Shown here piece by piece: positions 1-11,143 of a stretch of 38,040 nucleotides of DNA; the first letter of the stretch is position 1; each line of letters begins with the position of its first letter. The translations under genes were made by a program, and so were the position numbers. Below the pieces are notes generated by a model. The model worked only from the letters and a program-made list of their open reading frames with translations. It did no database searches and was not told where the DNA came from. The stretch lies in assembly GCA_032988165.1 (NCBI GenBank), contig JANTQF010000339.1, positions 1 through 38,040 of the forward strand. The letters are read 5' to 3'. The DNA is from Emmonsiellopsis sp. PD_33 (Eukaryota; Ascomycota; Eurotiomycetes; Onygenales; Ajellomycetaceae).

Positions 1-619
1 GCCTTTTTATAGAGAACCTTTTTTTTTCGTGTTTAGATATGTTGTATGTATAATATAAAGATTTTGCATTTATGTGCGTATGTATATCTTTTCTGGCTAT
101 TTTATGAGAGAGTTATGGTTTTTTAATTTAAACAATTGTCCTTGTAGTCAGTTATCTCCCCTCCCTCCCCACTCTCTCGATTCATTGAGAAATGAAAATA
201 TCCTTCCAGATTTAGCGCCAGTATTGTATATATGATGTAGATAAGATACCGTACCACCATCGATTGTGATATAAGATGGTAGATTCATCTAAAATAAAAA
301 CCAAAGAGGAGATTGAAAGAACATCATTGATTAGTGAATGTAATGCTGAATTAGGGTCTATGTATGTACAGTATAGTTATAGGATGAAGAAATAAAGATA
401 TGTATAGAAATAAAGGTAGCTTTCCCCGTGATTGTGTTTAATAGTATTTGAGCTTCTAGGTGTATGTTCGCTCGGGGTTGGAATGGAACGGTTTTGCCTG
501 CAGGGGGGATGTTGCCGTATAGGAATAGAAGGGTGACCGTGAGGTGGGGTCCGGGCCAATTCTTTCGGTTTGCTTGTATGTAGAATGGCCGCGTAATGAA
601 CGGGGGGGGGGTGTTTGGT
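1..619. other. Gene-free flank, 3' side of the ABHD12-like gene
   Basis: No credible coding region is seen. The stretch is AT-rich and lies downstream of the minus-strand hydrolase, so its right part is probably that gene's 3' UTR. A run of ten G sits at 602-611, just past the stop codon. A 60-codon minus-strand reading frame at 377-559 has no recognisable features. Confidence 0.6.
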
Positions 620-2193
620 CTATTTCTCGAATATCCGGATGATGGCTACAGTAGCTGCGGTAGTTGCGGCGACTTCATTATGCCCTAAAATTAGACAAGT
701 TAGCTTTCTTGCGGCCAGCATCCTGCCACAAAGCTATGATAGTAAGCGAGAAAGAGAAGAGATAGAAACAAACCTCCATATCGCACCCTCTCCCACCTCA
801 CCCTCTTCACCTTCTTCTCCTTACCACTCCCAACCTCCTTTTCCCACACTTTCGCCTGCAAAACATCATCCTCAGACTGATAATCCAGCACATAATTACC
901 CAGCACATGTCCATTAGCCCCGCCCACCGCAGCCTCCCACAGCCACCTCCCATTCCGCCACGGGATCTCAAAGTCATTCGCCGCATGTACTACTGTAAGA
1001 TCAAACTCTTGATTTGCTTGGACAGACTCCGCATCACCAGCCAGCGGCTTGACACCAGTCAACCGTGCAAGGCGCGCCGCTGAGTCCCAGGTATCCAGCA
1101 TGTGGCTGAGGACGTAGTTTTGGACTTTCGGGTAGGCAATTAGTGCCGAGAGGAGCGGGGGGAGGATGCCACCCACACTATACGAGTCCAGGAGCGTGCG
1201 GAGATCCGAGAATGAAGCAAACAAAACGACACCTGCCAACGCGTCGGGCACAGATGAAGTGAGATCCCCGTTCCCATTCCCAAACGCATACCGCTCCGCA
1301 ACGGCGGAGGCGACTGCGGTTCCTAAGCTTTGGCCCGTAAGCGCGATACGGGATGGGTGGATGGATAGCGGGGCGGAGGTTAGGTAATTGAGGACGGCGA
1401 GGGAGTCGGTGATTAGACCTTCTTCCGTCGGGGAGCCTGTGGAGATGCCGAAGCCGCGGTAGTCAAAGGCGATTACATGCACAGGGTGTTCGGGGGTTGA
1501 GGCGGCGAGGATGCTCCGGTAGATTTGCGGGCGGAAGCCGGAGCCAATGTGCGCGGCATTTCCGTGAACTGCGTGGATGGTTGGGATGTGAGGAATTGTT
1601 ATTCAAGGGGGATATTGGTTTGGTTGTTTGAAAGGGGTAGATGGATGGAAATGTTATGTGTGAGGTGGGTTGCATACGGTTTACGACGACTCTTGCATTG
1701 GGATTCTCTGCTAGAAGCTTGAAGGCCGGGGTTTTAGTGACATCTTCGGCAGGACCTGATGGTGCATTGGCTTGCAACGCCGCCTCGTTCTCCTGATATA
1801 CATGTGGGGGAAGAATGTGCCAGGCATATAGAGTCTCATTGTCCGGGGTTTGGATGTTGAATGGTTGAACTTGGGATTCTGCGACTGTTAGTATGAACAA
1901 AAGAAAGAAAATAGTGAAAGTATATAAAACAAAAGGCAGAAATTACTCAGAAATCCGAAATATTCGACATCGTTGACGTCTTGCCAGTAGGACGGGTTGA
2001 GGTGGTTCACGTAAAGTGCCCTGATGAAAAGCTAGTCAGAATTACACGGATTCTCTGGGAACAGACATATCTCAAGAGTCACATACCCGCGCTGCACTAC
2101 GGGATATGTTAGAGAAAACACCCCGAGGACGTATAGAAGCCCCGCAAAGGCCAAAAACCAATAGGCCTTCCTGAAAATAGGAGCGAGCTCCAT
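620..2193 (-). CDS. ABHD12-like membrane-anchored alpha/beta-hydrolase (five exons)
   Basis: Predicted serine hydrolase of the ABHD12 / lysophospholipase-like family, 415 aa. Exons, minus strand: 2193-2087, 2020-1947, 1884-1678, 1568-774, 684-620; all junctions keep frame. A hydrophobic segment at residues about 11-30 suggests an N-terminal membrane anchor. The fold is marked by HGNAAHIGSG from residue 131 (oxyanion region), FDYRGFGIS, and the nucleophile elbow GQSLG with Ser210. The likely acid is Asp328 (HAAND) and the likely base His396 (GGHNEVA). The catalytic His lies on the last 65-nt exon; reading through intron 4 instead gives a stop and no His, which supports this splice model. By family, it is expected to act on lysophospholipids or acylglycerols at an internal membrane. 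The substrate is inferred only. It diverges from SWC3. Confidence 0.88.
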
Positions 2194-2893
2194 CTCTAAG
2201 GTTCTGCTAGAGAGAATTGTTAGTCAATGCCGCGATGGATTTATGAGAAGCAACTCGGTAAATCTTTTGTATTTCGATCCCTTCAACGTAAAACATCCTT
2301 CAAAATATCCGATGATATTGGGATAGCAATGAAAATGGCCAACGGCTTCAACCGGGAGGAGAAGTTGAGAAACATATGTAGATATCGCAAGAACAGCAAA
2401 AGTTCACAACAGACTACTTAACATATAGATCAAACACGTACCTAGTATTAAGGAATACAGGATGTGATGTCTACTAGTAGTATTCAAGTTGACATGAGGA
2501 GGTTGACATTGGATCGAGGTTGATTAGGAGTTATTGATGGGGTTGGGCTGTAGAATATTTTTCAGCGCGGGAAAAAGCCCAACTACAGACAATTCCCTCT
2601 GAAGATTGGTTTAAAGAAAGAAAGGAGGAAATCAAGTTCTTTTGTCGTAGTTTTCCCGCAATGTTTTTTGTATCTCGATCTAACTGTAGAAGTTGAGGTC
2701 GAGGTTAACCGCCGAGTCACATGACTCGAGCGACATCCATCCATCAGCCTCAACTTCAACATCAAAAAGTTCAACAACACACCACCACCCAGCTTCGAGT
2801 CTGCCGCCGACTCTCCTCGACGGACCATACGTACGCCTGGAAATGGGTACGTCCGACCTCGATATCCTGATATAGACACATCGGAAATTGGCC
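2194..2893. promoter_or_regulatory. Divergent promoter region, ABHD12-like / SWC3
   Basis: About 700 bp separate the two divergent start codons, with no supportable gene between them. A short frame at 2227-2421 has no family features. The region must hold both promoters and 5' UTRs. Its one clear structural element is the inverted repeat at 2713-2728, listed separately. Confidence 0.6.
2713..2728. promoter_or_regulatory. Inverted repeat CGAGTCA-CA-TGACTCG
   Basis: Two perfect 7-bp arms (2713-2719 and 2722-2728) are separated by CA. Each arm contains TGACTC, the core of Gcn4/CpcA-type bZIP half-sites, in opposite orientation. It lies about 165 bp upstream of the SWC3 ATG. Regulation by a bZIP factor is inference. 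Confidence 0.4.
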
Positions 2894-5181
2894 ATGGGCG
2901 AAAAGCGGAAACTCCCTGCTCGCGGTGGTGAGTCTGCCGCAAAGCGAAGGGTATCGGAGGCCGCTCAGCGCGAGACAACGCCGGCAAGGAGGAAGGCTTC
3001 TGCTACGCCTGTTGTCGTCCTATCCCCGGAGCCGGAGAAGGTCACCCTTCCGACGAAGATAAAGGATGGCGTCCCGTTGCCTACCCTTCCCAAGCCGCAA
3101 CCGCCAAATTTGTCTTTGCAGGAATATCAATCTTACGCGGAAAGGTGAGCTGCACACAATCATAAATACACTCGCATGTAAAACATTCGGTTGCTGATAC
3201 TGCTTTCTCTAGTGCTGTTCTGGCCGCCGCTCTCCAACGGTCGAGGGTGAAATGGCTCAACGATTGCATCTTCGAAAAGTACTGGACCAAGCCATCAAAA
3301 AAGAAATCCCAGCCGCAACCTACTTTCCAGAATCCCCCGAAAGAATCCATGAGTAAATTGGGGCCCTGCAGCATCGTAATCGAGCCCCATCACTTCGAGG
3401 CCATGCTCTATACCGTACGGCAGCCGCAGACCCAACAATCCATACAGTATACAGCTCCTCAACGACCGATTGTTCAATATGCTCCACCAAACGGCTTTCA
3501 CCAGTACCACCCTCACCCGCCTCAGAATCAGCCGCGTCCGCTCCCTCCTTATACTCCAAATTCCCGTAATTCCCCGGCTTCAACCCCCCCAATACAGCAA
3601 CGCCCGCCGCCGCAACCTATCCATAACAACCCACCTTCAGCTCCCCAACCTCCCCAGTCCCGGCCGGAAGGATCTGCGCCTCCTCCGCCGCAAAGTCATA
3701 CCCCACAACCTCCTCCAATGCGAAATCATACTCAAAGCCACCCTCCGCAGAATCCCCCGACGCACAACCCTCCACAAAACCATCTCCCGAACCAACCTCC
3801 TGCGCAAAAACCGCCAGAGCAGCCGTCGCAACCCGTGAAAACAAGTCCAGATCCCGTGATTCAAATGCTTGCTACGCGGGCTGCATCGAACCCGGACTTG
3901 AAGGCATTGATGCGGGTTGTGGCGTCAAGCAAAGCGAATCAGGCCCAACTGAGAACATTCCAAGCTCATATTGACGAACTTAATGCGATCCTGGCGAGCA
4001 AAAACCAACAGGAAAGGCAAAGAAATTCTCCACATGTCAAACCTGAGCCACAGCAACAACCCATGCCTGGGCCGCCAACTCCATCTGCATCTACTCCCAC
4101 ACCTCCAGTACTAACAAGAAGTCCCGCCCCTCCCAATCCATCTCTTCCACCTCACCCGCCCCACACACCTCATCTGAACGCTCCTACCCCTCCTCCAAAC
4201 GTCCCTAGTGCTGTTCAACCTCAAGCTCGTGCCTCTCCGTCATCTTATTCCCCATACCCACAGCAGCCAGTAGGCCAACCTATCCGTTCCAAAAACCCGC
4301 AGCAGCCGCCACAAAACGCATATTTCCACCAACATACTCCGTCGCAACCGCTGATTCAGCCTGCGAAACCAGACCCAAAGGCCGTTGTATTCGAGTTTTT
4401 GCCTCCAGCCGCCGCTCATGTCAGTAATAATTCTAGCCATGCGACTACCGGAGACAGATTTCTTTTCCCCGCCAACACCATCCTCGATTACTTCCCTGGT
4501 GGCACAACGGTGATCGCGTCGTTTTTAGTTATCAAGAAGATCGACCCCTCTGCGCCGTCTCCCGATATCGTGGGTGCTGCCGGTGGGAAAGCGAAGTCGA
4601 AAAAAGCCAAAGCCGCGTCAGCAACAGCAAACGCCACTCCCACAGACACTCCATCTCGTACCCCTGTACCGGAACAAGAATCTGCATCAAACCTAGAGAG
4701 CAAACCCGGACAATCCGACAAAACCACCACCAAGACAACACAGCCCGAAACACCCACCACTTCCGACACAAAAGCAGTAGCAACCCCCAAGCCCAAAATA
4801 AAAGAATACTACCAACCCGTCACCATGCGTCTACACGCCAATAACCCACGCACCCTCGAGCCGCTCGCTCGCGTCGTTAACCCGCCCAATGAAGTCCGTC
4901 AGTACATGAATGATATCATGGATCGCATGGAGCGCGCGGACATTGAGTATCTGGCTCTGCGGTTGCCGCGTGAGGGGACTAAGAATGGGGCGGATGAGGA
5001 AGAGACGGGTGGCGATGAGTCGAGGAGTGTGAGGGGGAAGAGTAAGGGGAGGGGGGATGAGAATGGAGTCGTGGTTAAGCAGGAAGGTGGTGCGGGGTTA
5101 GGGGATTACGCGGCGGAGATGTTTGAGGATGAGTTGAAGGAGTTTTATGATATGCCTAGTGGGATTGTGCCGTTGAGATGA
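2894..5181 (+). CDS. SWC3: SWR1 chromatin-remodelling complex subunit Swc3 (two exons)
   Basis: Likely Swc3, a subunit of the SWR1 complex that exchanges H2A for H2A.Z in nucleosomes; nuclear. Exons 2894-3144 and 3213-5181 encode 739 aa. The start is the ATG at 2894; the codon two upstream in frame is TTG. The N-terminus is basic (KRKLPARG, AKRR), NLS-like. The Swc3 signature spans the intron: LPTLPKPQPPNLSLQEYQSY, then SAVLAAALQRSR, KWLNDCIFEKYWTKPSKKK. A long Pro/Gln-rich disordered region follows, broken by a helical conserved block (DPVIQMLATRAASNPDLKAL) and by a folded segment near VVFEFLPPAA through TTVIASFLVIKK. The C-terminus is acidic. Family assignment rests on the N-terminal domain; the low-complexity middle is not informative. 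It converges on RTC5. Confidence 0.85.
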
Positions 5182-5876
5182 GATTGATGGACGGAACGGC
5201 GGGTGGCTGGGTGTATGTGTATGATTATGTGGAGTGAAGGAAGCATTTGGGGGGCATGGGATATATACATATTGTTTTTCTTGGAATGGGTATTATTAAC
5301 CAAACTGATATGATAATTATATGGTCATTATTTTAATTTGAATGTCTAGCTATGTAATAAAGTGGTAGCCAATCTACTATTTATTTGTTTCCCCCCTTGT
5401 TCTTGTTCCCCTATTTCATCGAGGACTGGGTCCTTGAAGTTCGTTGGGCTCAGTATGTCCTGCCGGCGTCGAAATAGAAAAGGGTACCTCACTAACTAAA
5501 TAACAGAGAATCAGGGAAAGAAGAGCATGAATGATGGAACAATCAATGGCAGGAAAAAAGAGGATAAAAAAAAAAAAAGTTAAAATGCTAGCTACCATGA
5601 AGATAAACCCCATAAAATAACTTAAATATCGGAATCAGAATCATGCCATTCATCAAATCATATCTACATGTCAGAAATGCTCCAAAGGGCCAAACAGAAT
5701 AAAAAGGAATAGCGTATCCATATCCGTATCCATAGCCATGTCCATATCCATAACTGATAATACAAACCCCAGCCCCTAACTCCCAAATGGACGGGAAAAA
5801 AAAGAAGGGAGAGAGAATAATACCCCCCACCCAACCTACATCCATTCACACACCTACACACCCTTCACACACTCAC
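5182..5876. other. Convergent intergenic region, SWC3 / RTC5
   Basis: No gene is seen between the two stop codons. The stretch is AT-rich with A-runs near 5567-5578. It should hold both 3' UTRs and polyadenylation signals. It contains the hexamer repeat listed at 5715-5750. Confidence 0.6.
5715..5750. repeat. Imperfect hexanucleotide microsatellite (TATCCA)6
   Basis: Six tandem hexamers are read directly: TATCCA, TATCCG, TATCCA, TAGCCA, TGTCCA, TATCCA. It lies in non-coding DNA between convergent genes. Confidence 0.85.
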
Positions 5877-8046
5877 TCACCCCCTCCTCCCCCCATACTT
5901 CCCATCCCCAATAATCCCCGCCATCTCCAACAGCGCCCTCCCACTCTGCTCCGCCCCCTCCCCGCCACCAACCTTCATATTGATATTCCGCCGCCTCTCC
6001 GCCTCCCTCGCCTCAAAATCCCAACGCGCCCTCTGCATCGCAATCGCATCCTGCCCGTCACCCTCCCCCACCCATGACTGCGACTGTGACTGCGACTGCG
6101 CTTGTGAAGGCAACACGCCCCATACCTCAAGATTATAAATCGTCAGCGTGCGCGTGCTGTTGACGCCGTCGGCGGATAGCATGGAGGTAGAGGTTGGCGA
6201 GACGCCGGGGGGCAGAAAGACTCCCTCGCCGCTGAGACCGTCGGAGACAACGAATGTGGCGATCTCCAGCGCGGCGTCGATGAGTAGGCTGCCGCCGCCG
6301 GCGGGTTTGGGGAGGGGTTCAGAGCCGTGTGAGGTGCGGGAGCGGGGCGGGATTTGGCAGCCGATGGCAATGCCGGTTTTCGTGGAGAAGGAGGTTACGG
6401 GCTTGTTGGGGTTTAGGGTGGGGAGGGATGGGGAGCCGTGCAGGATTGTGTGGGTGGGGAGGAGCTCGAAGAGGCAGGGGAGGGAGGAGGGATCATGGGT
6501 GTCTCCGTGGGTGGTGGAGGCGCGGCGCGGGGTGCTGGTTGTGCTGGATTTCCAGGGTTGAGGGAGGTAGGCGCCTATTGTTGCTATTGTTTCCTCGCCG
6601 TGTGTGTTGGTGGTGGAGCCTTTGATTAGGAGGAGGGTGGGGGCTTCCCAGGTCATGACGTGGTGGGAGAAGGATGTTAGGGATTCGCCGTGTTCGGTTG
6701 AGGAGAAGACGGGGTGGAGTTGGGTGCGGTTTCGGAAGATGTTGGGGATTTGCGAGGATGTTGAGAGGAAGAAGGATAGGTGGGAGAGGAGAGCCGGGTT
6801 GAGGATGCAGGAGTTGAAACCGCCAGGTAGCATGAGGGGAGATAGCGGTGGGGAGGACGGTAGAGTTGAAGGGGGTTCTGGGACAATTTTTTCCACGCCT
6901 TCTTCGCCTTCGCTTGCGGGTGGTGTGTTGCGTTTTCGGGATAGATCCAGGTTTTTGCTGAAAAGGAGATGCTCGAATAACGGAGTCAGGGGGTCAAAGA
7001 GGTATGGAAGAGACGTAGTGATCAGCTTTGAAAACGACCTGTAACCGATTCCGTCTGCTGCATCCCCTGGCTCCAGCGCAGCTATAATACTTTCTACCTG
7101 CTCATGAACAGCCTCCATTGACGCTTTGCTTAACCCCGTCGTATACTTTGACACAGTTCCTAGGGGTCGAAGTGGCGCCGTCACGAGAAGCAATGTCAAT
7201 AATCGGCGAAATGTGTCGATGGATATTTTGGACTCATAAACAGTCCGATCAATCCGCTGGTCATGCTTGAAGACCTCAATGGCATCCAAGGACTCCAATG
7301 CCGCCAGAGCAAGGTCATCGTCGTCCTCCTCCTCTTCATCATTGGCCGGTTCATCAATCTCGAAGCCCGCAGCATGTGAGGCCTTCTTAACCTCATCATG
7401 ACCATCCGCGGTCGCCTTAAGCGTATCCTCAACAGCCTCCTTAATTCTCAACGCAATGTCCTTTCTCCCTACATCCGCCAAGCTACCGAAAAGCAACTTC
7501 ACCCGATCCCTCCTCCCCCTCCTCAATACCTTCCCATACCTCTCCGTTAGCAGCACCACAACCTTCACCAACGCCTCAAACGTCAACACACTGGGTGCCA
7601 TGGTATTTTGAAACGGGAAAGCGCCGAGATAGGATACCATGCGGAAAATGACGGGCCCCGCATCGAGTGACCCATCGGCCATCGCGTTGGCGGCAGAGCC
7701 GGCCCCATCGGGGATTCCGAGGAATTCGGAGAGAATTTCTTCGTTCCAGTAGCGGATGCCACCCTGGTCGAGGGCGCGCGAGAAGAAGTTGTCTTTTAGA
7801 TGGGTGAGCTCGAGCTGTGTGAAGCATTTGGTTGCGAAGCGGTGGGCGAGGGAGCGGCTGAGTTCGTCGACTGCGGGGTAGGTGGAATGTTAGTGAGAAT
7901 TATGCCACGGAATACTTGGAGGATGTGAAAATGGAGAGATAGTCATAGGAAGATATTCTCTAGATATTTCGCGGAAGCAAGGAGTGGGCAAACTAACCTG
8001 ACGAAGCGCCTGGTTCTGGGCTCTCACTGGACAGAGAGGCGCCCAT
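5877..8046 (-). CDS. RTC5: Rtc5-like TLDc-domain protein (two exons), predicted N-myristoylated
   Basis: Restriction of telomere capping protein 5 family, 680 aa. Exons, minus strand: 8046-7998 (16 codons plus one base) and 7870-5877. The short first exon gives MGASLSSE, with Gly2 and Ser6 as in N-myristoylation signals. The second exon opens VDELSRSLAHRFATKCF and continues with the family block RMVSYLGAFPFQ. Residues about 190-210 are Asp/Glu-rich. The TLDc region runs from about residue 365 (LPGGFNSCILNPALLS) to about 615 (YNLEVWGV). A (Ser-Gln)n stretch and a charged C-terminal helix follow. In yeast, Rtc5 is a vacuolar protein linked to V-ATPase disassembly; that role here is by homology. 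An N-myristoyltransferase gene lies directly upstream in tandem. Confidence 0.88.
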
Positions 8047-8822
8047 TGTCAATGAATTGTATTACACGGTTATTGTCTAGGCGCATACGATCGCCTCAAG
8101 TGCTCTTTGAATTGGAAGATGCCGTCGACGCTGCAGGTAGCAAGCCGAACACGGCTGGGAGAGGAGTTAGTAGTTGGACAAGGCGGGCGTGAGGTGACGA
8201 CTAGATAGATGCGCGGCATTCATCGCAGGGCGGAAATGGTCATTGTCTCAACTGCGAACAACGCAACAGACATATGTCTCTAACCACTGGTCTTGGTGAA
8301 TTGTAGGATCGGGGTCAACATCCCATTTATATAGAGGTGATGTCAAGAATGATGTCTAGGAGATAGGTTGTCGTCGAGAGAGAGCCGCAGTCCACGTGAC
8401 GTCAGATGATTCTGTGCCTAAATCGGGCTTGGCGCGGGCGGTGGTCTAGACCGCAGGGAGATATATATAGGGATAGGGGCATCAAAGGAGTTGTGGAGGC
8501 GGATATTATTGTGCTTGGCATATTTCTATTGGATTAACGAGGATGGCAATACGTACGTGGTCAGCCATATGCGTCTAGATTTACATGGGGCTACATCACA
8601 CTCTCGCCCCCCACTAACTTGAATCCTAGCCTCCATTCTCCTCGAAAACCGCAAGATGCAACATTTTCTAACCGCCACAATGGAAAGGCAGGTATGTACA
8701 ATTCAATACGCTAGGTTTCATTTTGAAGTGATTCCTCATCCAAGGTAATAATAATACGAATCAGCTCCAGAAGCCATCCCTTCCTCGATGCCAGTCGGCA
8801 TAGACCCGTGCTATGTGCAGAC
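8047..8822. other. RTC5 upstream region / NMT 3' side
   Basis: No gene is seen in these 776 bp. They must contain the RTC5 promoter on the minus strand and the NMT 3' UTR. A composite CACGTG/TGACGTCA site lies at 8393-8404 and an alternating AT run (ATATATATA) near 8461-8469. Confidence 0.6.
8393..8404. promoter_or_regulatory. Overlapping E-box and CRE (CACGTGACGTCA)
   Basis: CACGTG (8393-8398) overlaps the full palindrome TGACGTCA (8397-8404). CACGTG is a bHLH core and TGACGTCA is the ATF/CREB (AtfA-type) bZIP site. It lies about 350 bp upstream of the RTC5 start codon. The sequence is certain; binding is inferred. Confidence 0.5.
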
Positions 8823-10529
8823 TCATACGAGAATGACTCCAACTCCTCCGCGTTTCGTCTCATCAGGTAGATTCTTCTCGTTGACTCCTCCTGCGATGGG
8901 CGCCGTCCGATAGTTGAAGAGGTAGTAGTGGAGCTGGCCATCGCCTGCTCCAAATTTGAGCTGTTCAAGGAAAAGGGGGTTGTCGTGAAGGGTCAGAGCG
9001 TTGAATACGTCGAAGTGTGCCTATTACCACGGTTAGGATATTGGTTCAACGGCACAATCACTGGCAGACAGAATGGAATATATGGATATAATGTAGTACA
9101 TACCTTCTTCGCAAGAATCAACACATCATTAATGAGCATAAGCAGCCTGTCCTTAAGCCCCTTTTCCTTCTCAGCGAAAGCGGTTTCCGAGGCATAGTAG
9201 TAGAGATAGGCCGCTCGGACATTGTCATGCTTCGCGTTTTGGAGGACACTAGATTCAAGCGAGTAAAACGAGGCAAAGTCTGTGATCCTGTGCGTCTCTG
9301 GCTCCTCAACAACATATGACCACACAACTTGTTCCACCCCAGGTTTCTCTTTGTGTACCAGCAGGTGCTCAACCTCCTCTCGACTAAGAATCTGAGAAAG
9401 GTCAAACCGTTGAAGATAACGGTTTAGAAGATCTTGAACAGCGTCGATATCCTTGCTTTGCATTGGCCGTAGGTTAGGGGTAGATGTGTTGCTTGGGAGA
9501 TGGTTTCTCGTAATCATTCGGGCCTTTGTTGTCCCGGATGGCAGGGGAGAAAAGCCAACTTCGTAGAGCTTTAGCCAATCTAGAGAGCGGTGGTAATACC
9601 GGCATGCGCTGACCGGCGTTGGTAGCATGATGCCGACCGTATATATGGCCTGGTAGATGCCATTGACATAGCAACGGCGAGTAATTTCTTTGATAAGAAC
9701 CGGCGCAAGTCTCTTTGATCGGAGCTTCTTGTGTATACACAAGAAGTTGATCTCTGTGACTTTTAGATTCTGGCCGCGAACCGAAATCTCTGCGGGAACG
9801 CCACAGATAGACGCGACAAGTTTCCGGGACTTGGTAGCTCTGACACCAACATGCCATTCCTTCTTCCATCCGGGGGCTTTCAGTGCCCTTGAAACTTAGT
9901 TAGCAACCGCGGAAAATTTGGTGATGACATGTGAGGGGCACTGACCAGTTCAGAAAGTCAGCCGAGTAGTTGAACCGGAACATAGCACTTCCATCTTCGA
10001 CGTAGTGATTGGCCAACAGCTCATACAACTCTTTCAGTTCAGCAGGGTCATTTATATCCAGCGTAACCCACTCGAACCCCTCGATCAATGGGTCGGGCGT
10101 CTTCGGAACCCTGTCCGGATCTATTTGTTTGATGGGCCCATCTGGTACCTGACTATCCTTGTCATCAAATCTAATCACGGGCTGAGTTTGCCAGAACTTG
10201 AATGACGACATATCCTTCTGATTCTTAGGGTTCATAGATAATCCAGTCAAGAGATCTGAGATATTCATCTGCCGCAGTATCTCTGTCGCCTTTTCCTTGT
10301 CCATTCCAGCAAGCTCGCCCCGGAGTGCGGGGTTTAGCTCGAGTAACGACTCCGCCATGCTCGGGGTGAGCTTTGCTGCGGGGTTTCCATCCTGCGTGTT
10401 TTTGCCTTTGCCCTTCTTTCCTGCGGGGTCGCCGGTTTCCTCGACGGACTCAGCGGAGGCTGAGGTATCAATGGGTTTATCTCCTTCGCCCAGGCTGACA
10501 GTCTTCTTGGGGTCGTCCTGTTCTGACAT
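8823..10529 (-). CDS. NMT1: Glycylpeptide N-tetradecanoyltransferase (N-myristoyltransferase), three exons
   Basis: Transfers myristate from myristoyl-CoA to N-terminal glycine of cytosolic proteins; usually essential in fungi. Exons, minus strand: 10529-9946, 9887-9104, 9020-8823, giving 521 aa. A Lys/Gly-rich disordered N-terminus (GKKGKGKN) precedes the GNAT-fold catalytic core. Both family signatures are present: EINFLCIHK at residues 240-248, with KLRSKRLAPVLIKEITRR following, and KFGAGDG at 478-484. The core begins FKFWQTQPV and contains FEWVTLDIND. The free C-terminal carboxylate is the catalytic base in this family; here the chain ends VGVILV, so the last residue is Val where yeast enzymes have Leu. 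Length is slightly above the usual 450-500 because of the N-terminal extension. It lies in tandem with RTC5, a probable substrate. Confidence 0.97.
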
Positions 10530-11143
10530 TCCTCACAATGCGCGTTGGCGAAATCGGGAGGATAACTGGAGATTGGTTTCGTGTGGTCTCAAGCGGGGGA
10601 GAGGCTGCGGCAAGTCGAATGTCGGGAACAAGAGAGTTGGTCTGCTGCTGGGGGAGGTAAGGATACGGAGGATATCTCAGGAAACGGATGCTGTGAAGCT
10701 CGGGATCTTAGGAGGGGTGGTGATTGGGAGCATGATGCATCTGGTGTGGTTGGCGGATGATGCCCCACCCGGTCTTGCTGAGTCAGCCAGAGCCGCCTGC
10801 CGCAGTATCAAACCTTAAATTGTCCTCCGACTTCAACTTCCTCTGCTACATATGTCTTTGTCGATACTACGGACGGCAACATGGACGTTTGGGACTACAG
10901 CTATGAGAGAGCATATCCCGGAAGCCGTTAATCAATGGATACTTACTTTGCCAATCCACCGTCCCTTTTTTCCGGGCCTAACTGACTGCATGTCGTTCTC
11001 TGGTTTGAACTTGAACAGTTAATTTAATTCAATTTACATATTAACAAACATGAATTGGGAGAATTAAGCACACACAAAAAAGAAGAAAAACAAGAAAAAG
11101 AACGAACAAAGAGAGAGAGAGAGAGAGAATAACGGTTCAACGA
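10530..11143. other. NMT upstream region / SGNH-FG-GAP gene 3' side
   Basis: No supportable gene is seen. The part next to 10529 is the NMT promoter and 5' UTR on the minus strand. The part next to 11144 is the 3' flank of the esterase gene and is AG-rich, with (GA)n at about 11110-11127. A plus-strand frame at 10297-10818 mostly overlaps NMT exon 1 in antisense and is treated as a shadow. Confidence 0.6.

Noticed and set aside
10297..10818. 173-codon plus-strand frame crossing the NMT start
   Set aside because: It is largely antisense to NMT exon 1 and its promoter, and its composition mirrors the antisense coding strand.
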